Assembly: GCA_964500775.1 (NCBI GenBank)
Contig: CAZCQG010000014.1
Span: 1-53,731, forward strand
DNA length: 53,731 nt
Direction of reading: 5' to 3'
Source of the DNA: CAZCQG01 sp964500775
Lineage (GTDB): Bacteria > Campylobacterota > Campylobacteria > Campylobacterales > CAZCQG01
The notes under the pieces were generated by a model. The model worked only from the letters and a program-made list of their open reading frames with translations, did no database searches and was not told the origin of the DNA. Shown here one piece after another: positions 25,780 to 34,511 of the stretch (within the stretch, counting starts at the first letter, position 1; each line of letters begins with the position of its first letter). Both the position numbers and the translations under genes were made by a program.

Positions 25780-26774
25780 GCAACAATTCTCGTACGCTCC
25801 TAGAATCGGGAAAAAATCTCCTTGGATTTTCGGGGGGAGTCGATTCTAGCGCGCTCTTTTATCTACTGCTCGAAGCTAATATCCCCTTTGACATCGCACT
25901 CGTTAACTACAAAACAAGAGCGCAATCAGACATAGAAGAAACAAGCGCAAGGAATCTCGCCGAGAAATACGGCAAAAAGCTCTTCACTACGACAGCGACT
26001 TTGCCGAAAGCCAATTTTGAAAAAAACGCGAGAGATTTTCGCTATACATTCTTTGAAAACGTTATCGCAAAAAATAATTACGACAATCTCATCCTCGCCC
26101 ATCAACTCGATGATAGACTTGAATGGCTTTTAATGCAGCTCACAAAAGGAGCGGGGGTTACGGAGATACTTGGATTTTCCGAAGTGGAGACAAGAGATTC
26201 TTACCGCATAGTGCGTCCATTATACGATACCCAAAAAAGTACTTTGCAAGCATATTTGGATACGCACGGATATGTTTATTTTATCGATGATACAAATCTT
26301 GATACAAGCATCAAAAGAAACTATTTTCGCCACAATTTTTCAAATGAGCTACTCAAACATTTCGGCGAAGGGATAAAAAAGAGCTTTGGATTCCTAGAAG
26401 AGGATGCGCACGCATTGTTTGAAATCGAAACGATTGAGAGATTTGAGCAAATATACGTGATCAAAAAAGAGGGTCGCCAAAGGGTGCGAGAGATAGATTA
26501 TTGCGTAAAAAGATTGGGGTATCTTTGTAGTAAAAGCCAAAGAGAAGCGATAGCGTTGGGCGATTCGGTGGTGGTCGGCGGCAAAATCGCAATTGAGCGT
26601 GATGAGTTTTTCATCTATGTCTTCCCTTTTACAACCTGTGCTATGCCAAAAGAGTTCAAAGAGCAATGCCGCATCAAACGCATCACACCCAAACTCCGAT
26701 GCAAGTTATTTACCGATGGGAATCTAGAAGGGTTTTTTGAGTTTATTTCGCGTTTGAGAAAACAAGGAGCTTAA
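25773..26774 (+). CDS. tilS: tRNA(Ile)-lysidine synthase TilS
   Basis: A 333-residue PP-loop enzyme that converts C34 of the CAU-anticodon tRNA-Ile to lysidine so that it reads AUA. The pyrophosphatase loop FSGGVDSSALFY is at about 19-30, with the family signature HQLDDRLEWLLMQLTKGAG (about 110) and RPLYDTQKSTLQAYL. It lacks the large C-terminal domains of E. coli TilS, as is usual in Campylobacterota. It overlaps rimO by 7 bases at the start. Its last 32 bases also encode the end of the convergent PilO-like gene on the other strand. Confidence 0.93.
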   Translation: MLSNNSRTLLESGKNLLGFSGGVDSSALFYLLLEANIPFDIALVNYKTRAQSDIEETSARNLAEKYGKKLFTTTATLPKANFEKNARDFRYTFFENVIAKNNYDNLILAHQLDDRLEWLLMQLTKGAGVTEILGFSEVETRDSYRIVRPLYDTQKSTLQAYLDTHGYVYFIDDTNLDTSIKRNYFRHNFSNELLKHFGEGIKKSFGFLEEDAHALFEIETIERFEQIYVIKKEGRQRVREIDYCVKRLGYLCSKSQREAIALGDSVVVGGKIAIERDEFFIYVFPFTTCAMPKEFKEQCRIKRITPKLRCKLFTDGNLEGFFEFISRLRKQGA

Positions 26775-27273
26775 ACGTATAGTAGAGCTTCTCATCCTCT
26801 TTTCTGATGTCTATCGGAAAATCGACCCGCATAATATACCCGCTACTATTGACCCAATCCAAGAAATCGTAAAAGTTTTTTAGCTCTAGCGAGTTTGCCT
26901 GCACCACTACCTCGGTTTTGACATATGGCTCTTGCGGTGTTTTGAGGAAGCTAGCGATATTCACCTCACCGAAATATTGTGCTAACTCGCTTTGAAGACG
27001 CTCTTTTTCGACGACTGCGTTAAAGGCGTTGATCATTTTACTATTTTGCGTTTTCAGCTCTTTGAGCGTCTTTACTAAGCCTTCATACTCGTTTTTTGTC
27101 TCTTTTTGAACAATCTCTGCTTTTCTGAAATTAATATTTTTTAGCCGCTGATCAGTGATGCTAGGGCGTAAAAATAGGAAGAAAAAAGCGACGCACAGGA
27201 GGATAAAGACAATCAATCCGGCAATATTTCTTGCCCAATCTATTTTCTGGAGTTCTTCAAAAAAATTATTCAA
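26743..27273 (-). CDS. PilO/GspM-like inner-membrane protein
   Basis: A 176-residue bitopic protein with one transmembrane segment near residues 16-36, a coiled coil (about 45-95) and a small alpha-beta domain at the C-terminus. This is the layout of PilO and GspM, which form the periplasmic arch of type IV pilus and type II secretion machines. Sequence similarity is weak and the call rests on topology and on position as the third gene after PilM- and PilN-like genes, with 8 bases of overlap to the second. The last 32 bases overlap the 3' end of tilS on the opposite strand. Confidence 0.65.
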   Translation of the reverse strand: MNNFFEELQKIDWARNIAGLIVFILLCVAFFFLFLRPSITDQRLKNINFRKAEIVQKETKNEYEGLVKTLKELKTQNSKMINAFNAVVEKERLQSELAQYFGEVNIASFLKTPQEPYVKTEVVVQANSLELKNFYDFLDWVNSSGYIMRVDFPIDIRKEDEKLYYTFKLLVFSNAK

Positions 27274-27784
27274 CTTCGGTCTCTTCTAGTAATTTATTGA
27301 CGCTCATAAAATTATACCAACCGTTCGGGAGTTGATAAAATTCCGCCTCGGAGGTGGTAAAAATCGATTTCAAAGGGACAGCCATAAGAAAATTATACAC
27401 CTCTTTTGAAGGGGTGATACCTTTTAAAACCAACATATTTTTTTCGAGTTTTATGGAATTGAGCGTTATTTGATCCGGCACGAGCTCAAAAAGGTTATTT
27501 ACGCTCTCTTTCAATAAAGTGTTTTGAGTCATATGCTCTTTTGAAAAAATCCGTTCCGCGTTTAAAAATTTTATCTCATTATCGACTTCAAGTATCTTAT
27601 TGACCAGCGCCTCTTTTTCTTCGGTCAAATTCATAGTACTATCATCCATAGAACCCTGATGTATCGCAAGAAAAATGACCAAAAAAAGCATCATAAACAG
27701 TGACGCGGCAGTATACCCTAGCCATATCTTTATACTTTTTTCAAGGATGGTTTTTTGTCTTGCGCGGGTAAAACTGTATCTCAA
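27266..27784 (-). CDS. PilN-like inner-membrane protein
   Basis: A 172-residue protein with a short cytoplasmic tail rich in Lys and Arg, a transmembrane helix at about 21-44, a coiled coil and a C-terminal segment (LFELVPDQITLNSIKLEKN) like the PilN family, in which VPxxITLxxI is typical. PilN binds PilM in the cytoplasm through its tail and pairs with PilO in the periplasm. The start overlaps the PilM-like stop by 4 bases and the end overlaps the PilO-like gene, so the three are translated together. Competence, a type IV pilus or type II secretion are all possible. Confidence 0.7.
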   Translation of the reverse strand: MRYSFTRARQKTILEKSIKIWLGYTAASLFMMLFLVIFLAIHQGSMDDSTMNLTEEKEALVNKILEVDNEIKFLNAERIFSKEHMTQNTLLKESVNNLFELVPDQITLNSIKLEKNMLVLKGITPSKEVYNFLMAVPLKSIFTTSEAEFYQLPNGWYNFMSVNKLLEETEVE

Positions 27785-28851
27785 AGCGCCACCTCGTGCA
27801 TCGCTATTTTATTGACCGCCTCACAAATATCGATATTAATCCGCTCGACATCAAGCAAAAACGTATTATTGATGTATTCGATCACGTCTTTATCTATATT
27901 CGTCGCATCAAAGATGAAGATAGATTCTATGAAGTCGCTACTATACGCATCGCTCTTATAGTACTCGTCAAATGCTTTTTTCATAAATGCCGCTATATCC
28001 ATTCCCCGAGAAAAATCGTCCAAAGAATCGCTGTTATCTTCTTCGGTATCGCCCGATTCTTCCTCTTTTTTTGCGGTGCCGTCTTGAAAATCCTCCATCT
28101 TGCCATCATCTTTGAGTTCTTCTAGGTCGCCGAGGTCTTCTAGCTCATCAAGAGAATTGTCTTCTAAAGGCAACTCTTCCAAAGCATCTTGTTCGTCGTT
28201 TTTTTCTTCATCCACTATATCGATAGAATCATCGTCTTCATTACCTTGAGTCTCTTCTTCTTTAGTGTGAAGCAAAAAATAGCCGCCAAATTTTACGCTA
28301 TCTTGATCGGCAACGATAAGCGCGACGGATTTATTCAAAAGTAAAACAAGCGCTTTTGCACCCTCTCCTAAGTGTTCCTCTCCTAAGAAATGGAGCAAGG
28401 CAAAGGGTGAAAATACAAAATCGACACCGCCGGAGCTTTCAAAAGCACTCTTTGTTTCGTATATGTCGGTCGCATACCCGTAGATGGACCATTGCTCGCC
28501 GCTATTAAGAAGCTCGATGTCTGAAGAATCGATATGAAATCTCGCCAATTCCTGTTTTGAGGTAATATCTAGCGCCCCTTGATTGAGTGCGGTAAAAATG
28601 GTCGAAACGTAACAGAATCTATATTTTCTTTGGATTTTTTTTATATGTCTTTGCGCCTCTATGGGAATCTCATAGTGGACGGTTTTAAATTCTTTCTTTT
28701 CGGTCTTTATAAGCTTTTTATTTTTATACACAGAGAGTTCGCACAAACAAATCCTATCGTCCAATACCACGCTCAAATACGCCCTCGAAAAGAAAGAGGA
28801 AACGATCTTTACGTATTTCTGAAGAAATTGTGAATCGTTAGGATTACTCAT
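27781..28851 (-). CDS. PilM-like protein with an acidic insert
   Basis: A 356-residue protein without signal peptide or membrane segment. I call it PilM-like mainly because it precedes PilN- and PilO-like genes and has alternating alpha-beta parts at both ends (about 20-195 and 282-356), as in actin-like PilM. It ends with DATNIDKDVIEYINNTF and a short helix. Between the two parts, residues 198-280 form a strongly acidic stretch of Asp, Glu, Ser and Asn. That insert is not part of known PilM folds that I can name. ATP-binding motifs are not clear, so the actin-like fold is an inference. Confidence 0.6.
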   Translation of the reverse strand: MSNPNDSQFLQKYVKIVSSFFSRAYLSVVLDDRICLCELSVYKNKKLIKTEKKEFKTVHYEIPIEAQRHIKKIQRKYRFCYVSTIFTALNQGALDITSKQELARFHIDSSDIELLNSGEQWSIYGYATDIYETKSAFESSGGVDFVFSPFALLHFLGEEHLGEGAKALVLLLNKSVALIVADQDSVKFGGYFLLHTKEEETQGNEDDDSIDIVDEEKNDEQDALEELPLEDNSLDELEDLGDLEELKDDGKMEDFQDGTAKKEEESGDTEEDNSDSLDDFSRGMDIAAFMKKAFDEYYKSDAYSSDFIESIFIFDATNIDKDVIEYINNTFLLDVERINIDICEAVNKIAMHEVAL

Positions 28852-28920
28852 AATATTTTTTTATACTTCCTAGGGGATTGTTTTACTGCGTCCATAAAGT
28901 CTATCTTAAACAATTTTTGC

Positions 28921-29379
28921 TTAATTTGTATACGCCTCGGTATAGACATCGGCAAACCAGTCGTTAAGCTCTTGCGCTTTCTTCACCGCATCTTTATCGC
29001 TCATAATAGTCTTACTTTTCACCTCTTTAAATTTTCCTAATACGATTTCACAAATGAGCTTTACTCTAATTCTCTCCTCCTCGCTGACCCCTTTTGCCAC
29101 CATGCTCTCAATTTCACTTCTATACTCTTTTGCCAACTCTATAAAATCGATAAAACCCATATTAATAGCACTTTGACTCATCACCGTAATAGCCATTTTA
29201 TTGTACCTATCAAGAGCGAACGCCTCTTTCGCAAGTTTATTTGCCTCTTTGTATTCACCGAAAGTAAAATAGGCTTTTGCCGTTATCGATTTTTGGTACG
29301 ACTGGCTAAATAGGAGATAAAATACACTCACCGCACCGATGAGCCATATGACGAGCCAAAATAGGATTCTAGGTATCAT
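28921..29379 (-). CDS. membrane-anchored helical-repeat protein, unknown function
   Basis: A 152-residue protein with an N-terminal transmembrane helix (ILFWLVIWLIGAVSVFYLLF) and a helical rest. One TPR-like pair is visible (AKAYFTFGEYKEANKLAKEAFALD, read in two parts across about residues 34-57). I do not recognise a named family. It overlaps the acyltransferase gene by 11 bases at its start, and a 69-base spacer separates it from the PilM-like gene. Confidence 0.75.
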   Translation of the reverse strand: MIPRILFWLVIWLIGAVSVFYLLFSQSYQKSITAKAYFTFGEYKEANKLAKEAFALDRYNKMAITVMSQSAINMGFIDFIELAKEYRSEIESMVAKGVSEEERIRVKLICEIVLGKFKEVKSKTIMSDKDAVKKAQELNDWFADVYTEAYTN

Positions 29380-29953
29380 CTCGCCCCATTTCCTTAGCTA
29401 CTAGCGCCAAAGCTGCTTCTTTTTCAAGCCCTACAAGACTAAAAGGTTTTTTTGCTCTATACGTGATGGTACAAAATGGCTTTGGAATCACAAACCTATC
29501 CCAGCTTTTCATACGCCAAAATTTGCTCGGCGCGGTCTCAAAGACGAGAATCTCCGCCCCGCTTTTTTGTGCTATCATCACGATTCCTTCGGCTATACTT
29601 CGAAAAGGACCCCTTGGTCCATCGGGAGTAATGGCGATGTCTTCCCCTTCTCTTAGAACCCTGAGGGCATTTATCACCGATTTTCTCCCCCCTTTACTGC
29701 TCGAACCCGCTATCGTCTCTATCCCGAAAAGCGACACGACCGAAGAGATTAGTCTCCCGTCTTTATGCTCACTGATGAGGCAATGCACTCTATTTTTTCT
29801 CGCTTTTGCGTACAAAAACGGCTGCATCAGCAAATCGCCGTGCCAAAAAGCGACGATCTTCGGAGCAGGCGTGATAGCATCATCTATCTCGAATCTCGCA
29901 CGCGTGCTTAGATACAAAAACCACATTATAAGATACGCGGTATATTTTATCAA
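29369..29953 (-). CDS. lysophospholipid acyltransferase family protein (DUF374)
   Basis: A 194-residue acyltransferase-like protein. It contains IVAFWHGDLLMQPF, where His with the preceding Trp stands in for the HxxxxD motif region, CLISEHKDGRLIS, GSSSKGGRKSVINALRVL and ITPDGPRGPFRSI, all characteristic of DUF374. A short hydrophobic start would tether it to the inner membrane. Members are thought to acylate lipid or lipid A-type substrates, but the substrate is not known. It is 8 bases after miaB and overlaps the following gene. Confidence 0.87.
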   Translation of the reverse strand: MIKYTAYLIMWFLYLSTRARFEIDDAITPAPKIVAFWHGDLLMQPFLYAKARKNRVHCLISEHKDGRLISSVVSLFGIETIAGSSSKGGRKSVINALRVLREGEDIAITPDGPRGPFRSIAEGIVMIAQKSGAEILVFETAPSKFWRMKSWDRFVIPKPFCTITYRAKKPFSLVGLEKEAALALVAKEMGRDDT

Positions 29954-29961
29954 GCGCTCTT

Positions 29962-31257
29962 TTATAACATTGCTCCGCTAAGATTTACGCGATTGATTCC
30001 GGTCACTTTGACATCGCACATATCGCCGATAGAGAGGTTGTGTGTGTTTTTAAACGCGATTATCTTGTTTTCGCCGCTACGCCCCTCTGCTGTATCTCCG
30101 TGAATGGCATCTATCAGCACTCGAAGTGTTTTGTCTTTGTATCTTTTGTTGGTCTCTTCCAAAAGTGCGTTATGTTCGGCTTGCAAGATCGCAAGTCTTT
30201 TTTTTGCCACTTCCGCATCGACGATATTTGTCATCCCGTAGGCTTCGGTAAAGGGTCTAGGTGAATAGACGAAGCTATAGAGCTGCTCAAATCCCACTTT
30301 TCGCAATACATCTATACTATCGGCGAAATCCTCCTCCTCTTCACCCGGGAATCCGACGATAATGTCGGTCGAAAATGCACAGTCGCATTTGCCCTTTATC
30401 CGCTCAACCCTATCCAAGAACCACTCTTTACTATAGCCTCGTCGCATCGCTTTAAGGATTTTCGTGGAGCCTGACTGGAGCGGCATATGAATCGATTTGG
30501 CGATTTTAGGATTCTTGGCAAACTCGTCGATAAACGCATCATCCATATGGAGCGGATGCGGCGAAGCAAATCGGATACGCTCCAACCCGTCCACTTCGCT
30601 CATCCTTTGCAAAAGGTAGGTAAAATCTATCCCTTTTGTCCCATCACTAAAGCGCCTGCCGTAGTTGTTAACGTTTTGCCCCAAGAGCATAATCTCTTTG
30701 GCTCCGCGACTCACAACATTTTTTGCCTCATTTAAAATAATCTCTAAGGGGATGGAGATCTCTTCTCCTCTAGTATAGGGGACAATGCAGTACGCACAAC
30801 TTTTGTCGCATCCGATAGAGATGTTTATCATGGCTTTGTGCGGGTAGGTGGCGTAGGAAGGGTAGAGGTAGCCGCTATCGTCATAACTCGTATCGACCTC
30901 AACTGCCCCCTCTTGGTGTATCACTTCGGTGATTTTTGAGACGTTTCTCGCCCCCAGTACAAAGCTTACCCCTTTGCTTTTTCTGAGGATAGAAGCCCCC
31001 ATTGCGCTGGCAGTACAGCCGCACACGCCGATTTTTGCACCCTCTTTTTTTATTTTGTTAAATCCGCCGATTTCGCTAAAGAGTTTTCGCTCGGGTTTTT
31101 CTCGCACGCTACAAGTATTTATGAGAATCAAATCCGCCTCTTTGGGGGAAGCGGTGAGGGTATATCCCTCTTTTTGGGTGAGCTCGGCTATCATATGCTC
31201 GCTGTCGCGAACATTCATAGCACACCCCATCGTCTCTATGAATAGTTTTTTTTCCAA
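29962..31257 (-). CDS. miaB: tRNA-2-methylthio-N6-isopentenyladenosine synthase MiaB
   Basis: A 431-residue radical-SAM methylthiotransferase acting on i6A37 of tRNAs that read UNN codons. FIETMGCAMNVRDSEHM, INTCSVREKPERKLFSEIG and CGCTAS supply the N-terminal cluster Cys. CDKSCAYCIVPYTRGEE holds the radical-SAM cluster, and a TRAM domain ends the protein. The frame is open to a GTG at 31266, but the TTG at 31257 gives the usual N-terminus (M-x-K-K-L-F-I-E-T-M-G) and has AAGG at ribosome-binding distance. It follows the HP0268 homolog. Confidence 0.94.
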   Translation of the reverse strand: MEKKLFIETMGCAMNVRDSEHMIAELTQKEGYTLTASPKEADLILINTCSVREKPERKLFSEIGGFNKIKKEGAKIGVCGCTASAMGASILRKSKGVSFVLGARNVSKITEVIHQEGAVEVDTSYDDSGYLYPSYATYPHKAMINISIGCDKSCAYCIVPYTRGEEISIPLEIILNEAKNVVSRGAKEIMLLGQNVNNYGRRFSDGTKGIDFTYLLQRMSEVDGLERIRFASPHPLHMDDAFIDEFAKNPKIAKSIHMPLQSGSTKILKAMRRGYSKEWFLDRVERIKGKCDCAFSTDIIVGFPGEEEEDFADSIDVLRKVGFEQLYSFVYSPRPFTEAYGMTNIVDAEVAKKRLAILQAEHNALLEETNKRYKDKTLRVLIDAIHGDTAEGRSGENKIIAFKNTHNLSIGDMCDVKVTGINRVNLSGAML

Positions 31258-31268
31258 AAAAAGCACCC

Positions 31269-31514
31269 TTAGAGGATATGCACCTCATAGAGATAGTCAT
31301 TTTCGTCCAAACCGTATTTTACCTCTCTAAAATAGACGCTATTCCCTGCTTTTTCGAAATGATCAACTAGTTCCATCATATCTTTATGAGAATTCTCTTT
31401 GTCAAAATAAAATACTTTTTGTCCGTTCTCTTTCTCTAATTCATCCTCAATTTTTTTCAAATCAACGCTTTTGGCTTTTCCGTTAATATCTTCTCTAGCC
31501 AATAAAATATTCAT
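31269..31514 (-). CDS. HP0268-family nuclease
   Basis: An 81-residue protein that matches the small Helicobacter pylori HP0268 family along its length: AKSVDLKKIEDELE, VFYFDKENSHKDMMELVDHF and LDENDYLYEVHIL. HP0268 has been described as a small nuclease with nicking and RNase activity. The gene is restricted to Campylobacterota as far as I know, so it is also a lineage marker for this window. It stops 11 bases before the miaB start. Confidence 0.87.
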   Translation of the reverse strand: MNILLAREDINGKAKSVDLKKIEDELEKENGQKVFYFDKENSHKDMMELVDHFEKAGNSVYFREVKYGLDENDYLYEVHIL

Positions 31515-31564
31515 ACATCCTCCACGGTTATTTTTTTGTTTATTCTAGCATATACGATATTTAT

Positions 31565-32344
31565 CTAGAGCAGTTGCGCGAAGTTTTTTATGAGTTCTTT
31601 ATTGGAGGCTACGAGAAGTGTGTCTTTAAAGATGTCATATGTAGCACCTTTACCGTTTAGTGCGACACCTCCGCTCTCTTTGAGTATGATTATTCCCGCA
31701 CCCACGTCCCACGGTTTGAGTTCGTATTCGTAAAAAAGATCGAATTTCCCGCAAGAGAGATAGCATAAATCAAGTGCAGCGCTTCCGAGTCGGCGGATTC
31801 CCCTGACGTTTGCCAGTACTTTATCGAGCAAACTTACGACATCTTTTCTAATATCCTCATCCTCGATGATTTTATACGGGAATCCCGTCGCTACGAGTGA
31901 CTTGTTGAGTTGTTCCGTTTTTCCTACGCTTATTTTCTCGCCGTTCCACGTAGCACCCTCTCCCTCTATCCCTATGAAAAGCTCTTCGAGTATCGGGTTG
32001 TACACGATGCCTACATCCTGCCCCGTCGTATCCAAAAAAGCGACGGAAATCGCTACATGCGGGATATTATGTACAAAGTTGGTCGTGCCGTCTATGGGAT
32101 CGATGACGATGAGCTTGTGTTTGAGAGCTTCGTTTTTATAGCTCTCTTCTGCGACGATTTGAAATTCCGGAGCGATCTTTGAGAATCTCTCGCATAAAAA
32201 CTGTTCACACAATACGTCGTATTTGGTTACGAGATCGATCTCGCTTTTATACGTGATTTGTTTGGTTTGTCCGAACCCCTCTTTGAGTATCTCCCCTGCC
32301 TCTTTGATGATAGAGACTATTGTTTCAAGCTGCCCTTTTATCAC
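31565..32344 (-). CDS. suhB: inositol-1-monophosphatase family protein (SuhB-like)
   Basis: A 259-residue Mg-dependent phosphatase. The metal-binding motifs are EE at about 67 in QIVAEES, DPIDGTTNFVHNIPHV (about 83-98) and WDVGAGIIILKESGG (about 213). Such enzymes act on inositol phosphate or related sugar phosphates; in E. coli SuhB also affects rRNA transcription. Its ATG overlaps the stop of the upstream CZB chemoreceptor gene by 4 bases, so the two are coupled. Confidence 0.92.
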   Translation of the reverse strand: MIKGQLETIVSIIKEAGEILKEGFGQTKQITYKSEIDLVTKYDVLCEQFLCERFSKIAPEFQIVAEESYKNEALKHKLIVIDPIDGTTNFVHNIPHVAISVAFLDTTGQDVGIVYNPILEELFIGIEGEGATWNGEKISVGKTEQLNKSLVATGFPYKIIEDEDIRKDVVSLLDKVLANVRGIRRLGSAALDLCYLSCGKFDLFYEYELKPWDVGAGIIILKESGGVALNGKGATYDIFKDTLLVASNKELIKNFAQLL

Positions 32345-33441
32345 TTCCCTTTTTCCTGTAATATTTTATCGAGTTTTTCAAACACCCCTTTACTTCCCTC
32401 TTCCATCTCTTTAAAGGAATCAAAGAGCTTCTCTTCGTCTATTTTTCCTTCGACGCTTACGATCTCAAACACTTTTTTCGTGCCATTATGCACTATTGAG
32501 TGCGGATTTTCTAGCGATTGGTAGCTCGGCGTAAATGAGAAATTATTTTTCCCTTCCCCTTCGTAATACCATTTCCCTAGTCTGCAATCATGATGGCTTA
32601 CGAATTTAAACGCCTCTTTTCTCTCTAGGGCGGATATGTAAGTATTGACCTTCCAAATCACGTGATCGAGCTTTGCCAAACTCATAAAAACTCGATCGGT
32701 CGTAAAAATGATATTTGAAAAAGCGGTTCCCATCATTTCGGATTCGTTTTTAAAGCCGTTCTCAAAGGTGTTGATAAGCTGTGCGCTCTCGGAGACGTAT
32801 GACTTTATCTCTTCTCCCCTTTGGCTCGTCTCCAAAACATCTTGGTGCATCGTCTGAATCACCACCTGAATCTCGCCCACGGCTTTATCGGTCTTTTCGG
32901 CAAGCTTTCTCACCTCATCCGCCACGACCGCAAATCCTCTGCCGTGTTCACCGGCACGTGCTGCTTCGATGGCAGCATTTAATGCAAGGAGGTTTGTTTG
33001 TTCGGAGATGTCTTTTATGAGTCCTAGTATCGAGCTAATCTCTTGGGCACGTCCTGAAAGGGATTGTATGGAGTGATTGGCATCGTCTGCGGATACGTCT
33101 AGTTTCTCTAAGCTCTCTCTGATGCCCGAGGTACTCTCGCTAAGTGACTTGATGTTTTCGAGAAGTTCGCTAGAGTGTTTTATCGTCTCTTTCGCAGAAG
33201 TGACCGATTCGGCCATATTACCTTGAATATCCAATAATCCGCTTTTTAGATTTTGGTTTTGAAAATGCATCAATTCATGATAAAACTCACTACATTGCAT
33301 CTCTTTTAGCGTTTTCAACTCATTTTTTAGATTACCGTTTTGCACCGTAAGATCGGCATTTGCGCTCCGCAACGCATCTAGTTCTTTTTTGAGACGCTCT
33401 ATTTCCGTCTCTTGCTCTTTACAACCTCCGAAAAACCCCAT
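32341..33441 (-). CDS. soluble chemoreceptor with C-terminal CZB zinc domain (TlpD-like)
   Basis: A 366-residue cytoplasmic receptor with no membrane segment. An N-terminal coiled coil (about 8-50) precedes the MCP signalling domain with QTNLLALNAAIEAARAGEHG (148-167). The C-terminal CZB domain has His260, the HHDCRLGKWYY motif (Cys286), and PHSIVH (His314, His318) as probable zinc ligands. TlpD of Helicobacter has the same plan and senses oxidants such as hypochlorous acid through the zinc-bound Cys; that role is carried over here by family. Two genes upstream is cheV. Confidence 0.93.
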   Translation of the reverse strand: MGFFGGCKEQETEIERLKKELDALRSANADLTVQNGNLKNELKTLKEMQCSEFYHELMHFQNQNLKSGLLDIQGNMAESVTSAKETIKHSSELLENIKSLSESTSGIRESLEKLDVSADDANHSIQSLSGRAQEISSILGLIKDISEQTNLLALNAAIEAARAGEHGRGFAVVADEVRKLAEKTDKAVGEIQVVIQTMHQDVLETSQRGEEIKSYVSESAQLINTFENGFKNESEMMGTAFSNIIFTTDRVFMSLAKLDHVIWKVNTYISALERKEAFKFVSHHDCRLGKWYYEGEGKNNFSFTPSYQSLENPHSIVHNGTKKVFEIVSVEGKIDEEKLFDSFKEMEEGSKGVFEKLDKILQEKGK

Positions 33442-33489
33442 ACATCACCTCCGATTGCTCAATAATTAAGCACTATTTTACATAATATT

Positions 33490-33518
33490 TTTTAACCTCT
33501 TCCTTATAAAGGTTAAAA
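33490..33518. repeat. 9-bp inverted repeat between cheV and the CZB receptor gene
   Basis: TTTTAACCT (33490-33498) and AGGTTAAAA (33510-33518) are perfect complements with an 11-base loop, directly after the cheV stop. The minus-strand continuation is A-rich, so it is not a standard terminator; it may shield the 3' end of cheV mRNA or slow transcription. Confidence 0.5.
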
Positions 33519-34415
33519 CTACAACATATAATCTTTAATCTGCCGCAATAGCTCCTCTGGGCTCGTTTTAGCAACAAAGCCGCTAGCTCCTAGACTTTTT
33601 ACTTTTACGTCTACGCCGCTATTAGACATAGAGCTGTTGACTATCACCGGTATCCCTGCGAGTGATTTATTCTCTTTGACGTACTTTATCACTTGATACC
33701 CATCAAGTCTAGGCATCTCAAGATCGGTGATAATAAGCCCTATGTCCTCTATACCTTCTGCATCAAGTCCGCTTAAATAGTCTCTCAACTCCATTCCGTC
33801 ATTGTAAAAATTTACCCTTAGCGAGCTAGATTCTAGTATTTCACGCAAAATCGATCTTGCCACACCGCTATCTTCGGCTACGAGTATGAGCTTCTCTTTT
33901 CCCATATTTTCCCCAATATCGCCGAGATCCTCACCGAATGTCTCATCTATCAATCGCTCCACATCCAAAACCATACAAGTCGTATCTTTGCCGCCTATCT
34001 TGATGACCGTATTATAAGTAATCACTCCGGTATACGCATCGGGTCTTTGCAAATCACCGATAGCTACGTTATAAATATTATCGACCACACTAATAGGAAA
34101 AGCGAGCATCATTTTATTGAACTCACATATGAGATAAATAGCGTACTCATTCCCTTTCACAAAAATATCCATCCACTTTTCAAGATTGAGTACGGGGATA
34201 ATTTTGTCTTGATACTGAATATATCCCTCCATTATGTTTGAGTTTATAGAGCTACTTTTAATGATTTTATATCTATTGAAGTCCTCAAAAGAGCGAATTT
34301 TAGAGACATTGATGCCGTAATGATTCTTATCGTTAAGCAAAAATACCGCGATTTGCATTACGTTATGGAGATGGGATTTGGAAGTAGATTCGGCTTTACT
34401 TAGTGTCTGCGACAT
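33519..34415 (-). CDS. cheV: chemotaxis coupling protein CheV
   Basis: A 298-residue fusion of an N-terminal CheW-like domain (about 20-160) and a C-terminal response-regulator receiver (about 172-298). The receiver has the acidic pair in LVAEDSGVARSIL, the phosphorylation Asp in LIITDLEMPRLDGYQV, the switch Ser in VIVNSSMS and Lys in FVAKTSPEEL. CheV couples receptors to CheA and may act as a phosphate sink or in adaptation. A TATAAT box at 34445-34450 gives it a separate promoter just after the rpsR terminator. Confidence 0.94.
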   Translation of the reverse strand: MSQTLSKAESTSKSHLHNVMQIAVFLLNDKNHYGINVSKIRSFEDFNRYKIIKSSSINSNIMEGYIQYQDKIIPVLNLEKWMDIFVKGNEYAIYLICEFNKMMLAFPISVVDNIYNVAIGDLQRPDAYTGVITYNTVIKIGGKDTTCMVLDVERLIDETFGEDLGDIGENMGKEKLILVAEDSGVARSILREILESSSLRVNFYNDGMELRDYLSGLDAEGIEDIGLIITDLEMPRLDGYQVIKYVKENKSLAGIPVIVNSSMSNSGVDVKVKSLGASGFVAKTSPEELLRQIKDYML

Positions 34416-34444
34416 AAAAATACCCTTTGCGAGATAATTGGGGT

Positions 34445-34450
34445 ATTATA
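34445..34450 (-). promoter_or_regulatory. -10 box of cheV
   Basis: A perfect TATAAT on the minus strand, about 30 bases before the cheV ATG. It lies right after the rpsR terminator, so cheV is probably transcribed on its own from here. Confidence 0.55.
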
Positions 34451-34464
34451 ACAGTAAAAAGTGG

Positions 34465-34496
34465 AAAAAAAGTTTCCCGAGGGTAATCCTCGGGAG
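34465..34496 (-). terminator. intrinsic terminator of rpsF-ssb-rpsR
   Basis: CCCGAGG (34476-34482) and CCTCGGG (34488-34494) form a perfect GC-rich stem with a 5-base loop, extended by one A-T and one G-T pair. On the minus strand it is followed by seven T (34471-34465). It starts 16 bases after the rpsR stop. Confidence 0.88.
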
Positions 34497-34511
34497 ATTT
34501 GTAGTGTTATA

